DNA of 6,338 bases from an uncultured Selenomonadaceae bacterium (GTDB taxonomy: Bacteria > Bacillota_C > Negativicutes > Selenomonadales > Selenomonadaceae), in the NCBI GenBank assembly GCA_946402475.1, contig CAMIWP010000073.1:1-6338 (forward strand), read 5' to 3'. Each line of letters starts with the position of its first letter. Within the stretch, counting starts at the first letter, position 1. The position numbers and the translations under genes are program-made. This document shows, one piece after another, positions 4,918 to 6,338 of this stretch. Under the pieces are notes generated by a model. That model worked only from the letters and a program-made list of their open reading frames with translations. It was not told the origin of the DNA and searched no databases.

Positions 4918-6338
4918 TTACTGCATCATAGTAGCCACATCGATGATCAATGCAACGCGCCCGTCGCCGAGAACCGTTGCTCCCGAGAACATCTTCAGCC
5001 CAGTGAAGAGGTTGCCGAGGGTCTTGATAACGATTTCCTGCTGCCCAATGAGGTTATCGACGACAATACCGGCCTTTGCCTCGCCTGCGTGAACCACCAC
5101 GACGAAGATCTCATCATAATCCTTCACATGAGGTATCTGCAAAGTTTGCTCCATGCGGATGATCGGAATGATCTCACCCCGCAGGACAATGACCTCTTTG
5201 TTCTGCACCGTCTTGATGTCATCCGGCTGGATGTTGATGGTACTGTCAATGGAACCGAGAGGAATCGCATACATCTCGTCCTGAACTTTGACCAACATGG
5301 CCTGAATGATGGCCAAGGTCAAGGGCAGTTTGATCTTGAAGACAGATCCCTCATCGATATGGGTCTCCACGTCCACATGACCGGAAAGTGCCTCAATCTT
5401 GTTCCGCACCACGTCCATGCCGACGCCGCGCCCGGAGATGTCGCTGATCTGCTCAGCCGTGGAGAAGCCCGGCAGGAAAATGATCCGCACCGCATCCGCA
5501 TCGTCGAGCTTGTCCACCTCTTCCTGGGTCATCATGCCCTTCTCAACAGCCTTCCGGCGCATCTTGTCCGCATTGATGCCCGCACCATCATCCGTGACCA
5601 TGATGACCACGTTATTGCCCTCATGGCGGGCGATCAGGCCGACCTCACCCGTCCGCGGCTTGCCCTTGGCCTCGCGGTCATCCGGATGCTCGACGCCGTG
5701 ATCCAGGGAGTTCCTGAGCAAGTGCATGATGGGATCGCCGATCTCGTCGATAACCGTGCGGTCGAGCTCTGTTTCCTCGCCCTCGATGGTGAGGTTGATC
5801 TCCTTGTTGAGTTCCTTCGCCACGTCGCGAACCATGCGGGGGAAGCGGTTGAACACCTGGCTCACCGGCACCATGCGAACCTTCATGACAATGTTCTGGA
5901 GATCCGTAGTCACGCGATCCATCTGCTCCAGAGTTTCCGTGAGCTCACTGATTCTATGGGTCTGTCCGATCTGTTCCAAACGCACCTTGTTGATGACAAG
6001 CTCTCCCATGAGGTTCATGAGGGTATCCAGTTTCTCGATATCCACGCGCACAGACTGCCCGGCATGGTTCTTCTTCGCAGGAGCCGCCGCGGCTTTCGGC
6101 GCAGGCTTAGCCGCTGCCGACTTCGGCGCGGGAGGAGGAGCCGCTGCAGCCGGAGCCGGAACAGGTGCAGCCGGAGCTGCGGGAGCTGTTGCCGCCGGAG
6201 CGGGAGTTGCAACCGGAGCTGCCTTTTTCTCAAGGTCGATGACCTCCACCTTGGCAGACTCCACCTCGGAAATCGACAGGATCGCTTCCTCGATGGCTTT
6301 CTCCTCTGCCCCCGTCACTACAACGATATCAAAGCTGT
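4918..6338 (-). CDS. cheA: Chemotaxis histidine kinase CheA, 5'-truncated by the window edge
   Basis: This is the receptor-coupled histidine kinase that phosphorylates CheY and CheB from the cytoplasmic receptor array. The frame is open through the right edge, so 472 codons are visible and the phosphotransfer domain P1 with its histidine and most of P2 are missing. Numbering from the first full codon, the end of P2 is at about 1-38, an Ala/Pro/Lys linker at 39-89, and the P3 dimerisation helices at about 96-165. The P4 ATPase carries an N box (HLLRNSLDHGVE, about 205-216), G1 (DDGAGI, 249-254), an F-box region (IFLPGFST, 286-293), G2 (GRGVGMDVV, 302-310) and a DEGS block near 328. The CheW-like P5 domain runs from about 340 to the TAA stop. 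All ATP-site motifs are intact. A GTG codon at 6318-6316 is internal, not the start, because conserved P2 sequence continues upstream. cheW follows after 16 nt. Confidence 0.97.
   Translation of the reverse strand, partial: SFDIVVVTGAEEKAIEEAILSISEVESAKVEVIDLEKKAAPVATPAPAATAPAAPAAPVPAPAAAAPPPAPKSAAAKPAPKAAAAPAKKNHAGQSVRVDIEKLDTLMNLMGELVINKVRLEQIGQTHRISELTETLEQMDRVTTDLQNIVMKVRMVPVSQVFNRFPRMVRDVAKELNKEINLTIEGEETELDRTVIDEIGDPIMHLLRNSLDHGVEHPDDREAKGKPRTGEVGLIARHEGNNVVIMVTDDGAGINADKMRRKAVEKGMMTQEEVDKLDDADAVRIIFLPGFSTAEQISDISGRGVGMDVVRNKIEALSGHVDVETHIDEGSVFKIKLPLTLAIIQAMLVKVQDEMYAIPLGSIDSTINIQPDDIKTVQNKEVIVLRGEIIPIIRMEQTLQIPHVKDYDEIFVVVVHAGEAKAGIVVDNLIGQQEIVIKTLGNLFTGLKMFSGATVLGDGRVALIIDVATMMQ
6070..6222 (-). 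repeat. Low-complexity Ala/Pro linker in CheA between P2 and P3
   Basis: The codons here encode 51 residues, of which 26 are Ala and 15 are Pro; the rest are Lys, Val, Thr and Ser. It lies between the end of the P2 domain and the P3 dimerisation helices, where CheA proteins carry a flexible linker. At the DNA level it is built of imperfect GC-rich units. For example, a 12-bp word TGCAGCCGGAGC on the plus strand occurs at 6145-6156 and again at 6166-6177, an in-frame spacing of 21 bp. The slippage-prone composition suggests its length may vary between strains. Confidence 0.8.

Noticed and set aside
2602..4931. Several plus-strand ORFs of 100-262 codons opposite cheA, cheW, cheC, cheD and sigD
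   Set aside because: All are antisense shadows of genes with strong family motifs and ribosome sites on the minus strand, and none shows motifs of its own.
6316..6318. GTG at 6318 as the start of a short CheA-like gene
   Set aside because: The frame remains open to the window edge and reads SFDIVV, which continues the conserved P2 strand, so the true start is upstream of the window.
1..6338. Mobile elements, CRISPR arrays, tRNA, rRNA or riboswitches
   Set aside because: No inverted repeats, transposase motifs, regular repeat-spacer arrays or tRNA-like folds were seen. There is no gene-free stretch longer than 62 nt.

Overview
The window is one stretch of a flagellar and chemotaxis (fla/che) operon. 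Every supportable gene lies on the minus strand, so transcription runs from the right end to the left end. Gene order, Shine-Dalgarno-led starts and protein families point to a motile Gram-positive-lineage bacterium (Firmicutes/Bacillota). The presence of cheC, cheD and a sigma-28 factor in the che cluster, with a FapA (DUF342) gene next to sigD, together with GC above one half by eye, suggests Negativicutes (a Selenomonas-like organism) or a related anaerobic clostridial group. The family-level placement is inference.

In transcription order: 6338-4918 is cheA, missing its 5' end (P1 and most of P2). 4901-4416 is cheW. A 62-nt gap follows, with a possible 10-residue mini-ORF or CheW tail. 4353-3739 is cheC and 3737-3252 is cheD. 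3238-2849 is an unrecognised small protein with two membrane segments and an acidic tail. 2832-2074 is sigD/fliA and 2052-391 is a FapA/DUF342 polymerisation-type protein. 369-40 is a small charged protein I do not recognise, and 20-1 is probably the first codons of another gene. Gaps between genes are 1 to 21 nt except the 62 nt between cheW and cheC. No convincing promoter or terminator is visible, so this looks like the inside of a long polycistronic unit that continues on both sides.

The genes form one signalling and assembly module. CheA is the receptor-coupled kinase and CheW is its scaffold. CheC dephosphorylates CheY-P, and CheD deamidates receptors and partners with CheC. Sigma-28 then directs late flagellar and chemotaxis genes. 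In Bacillus subtilis the order is cheA-cheW-cheC-cheD-sigD-swrB. Here an extra membrane gene sits between cheD and sigD, and fapA plus a small gene follow sigD. The least understood parts are the 129-residue membrane protein, the 109-residue small protein, and the cheW-cheC gap, where a +1 reading-frame change would give CheW a C-terminal tail with a W-x-x-F motif. No mobile element, CRISPR array, tRNA or rRNA was seen.
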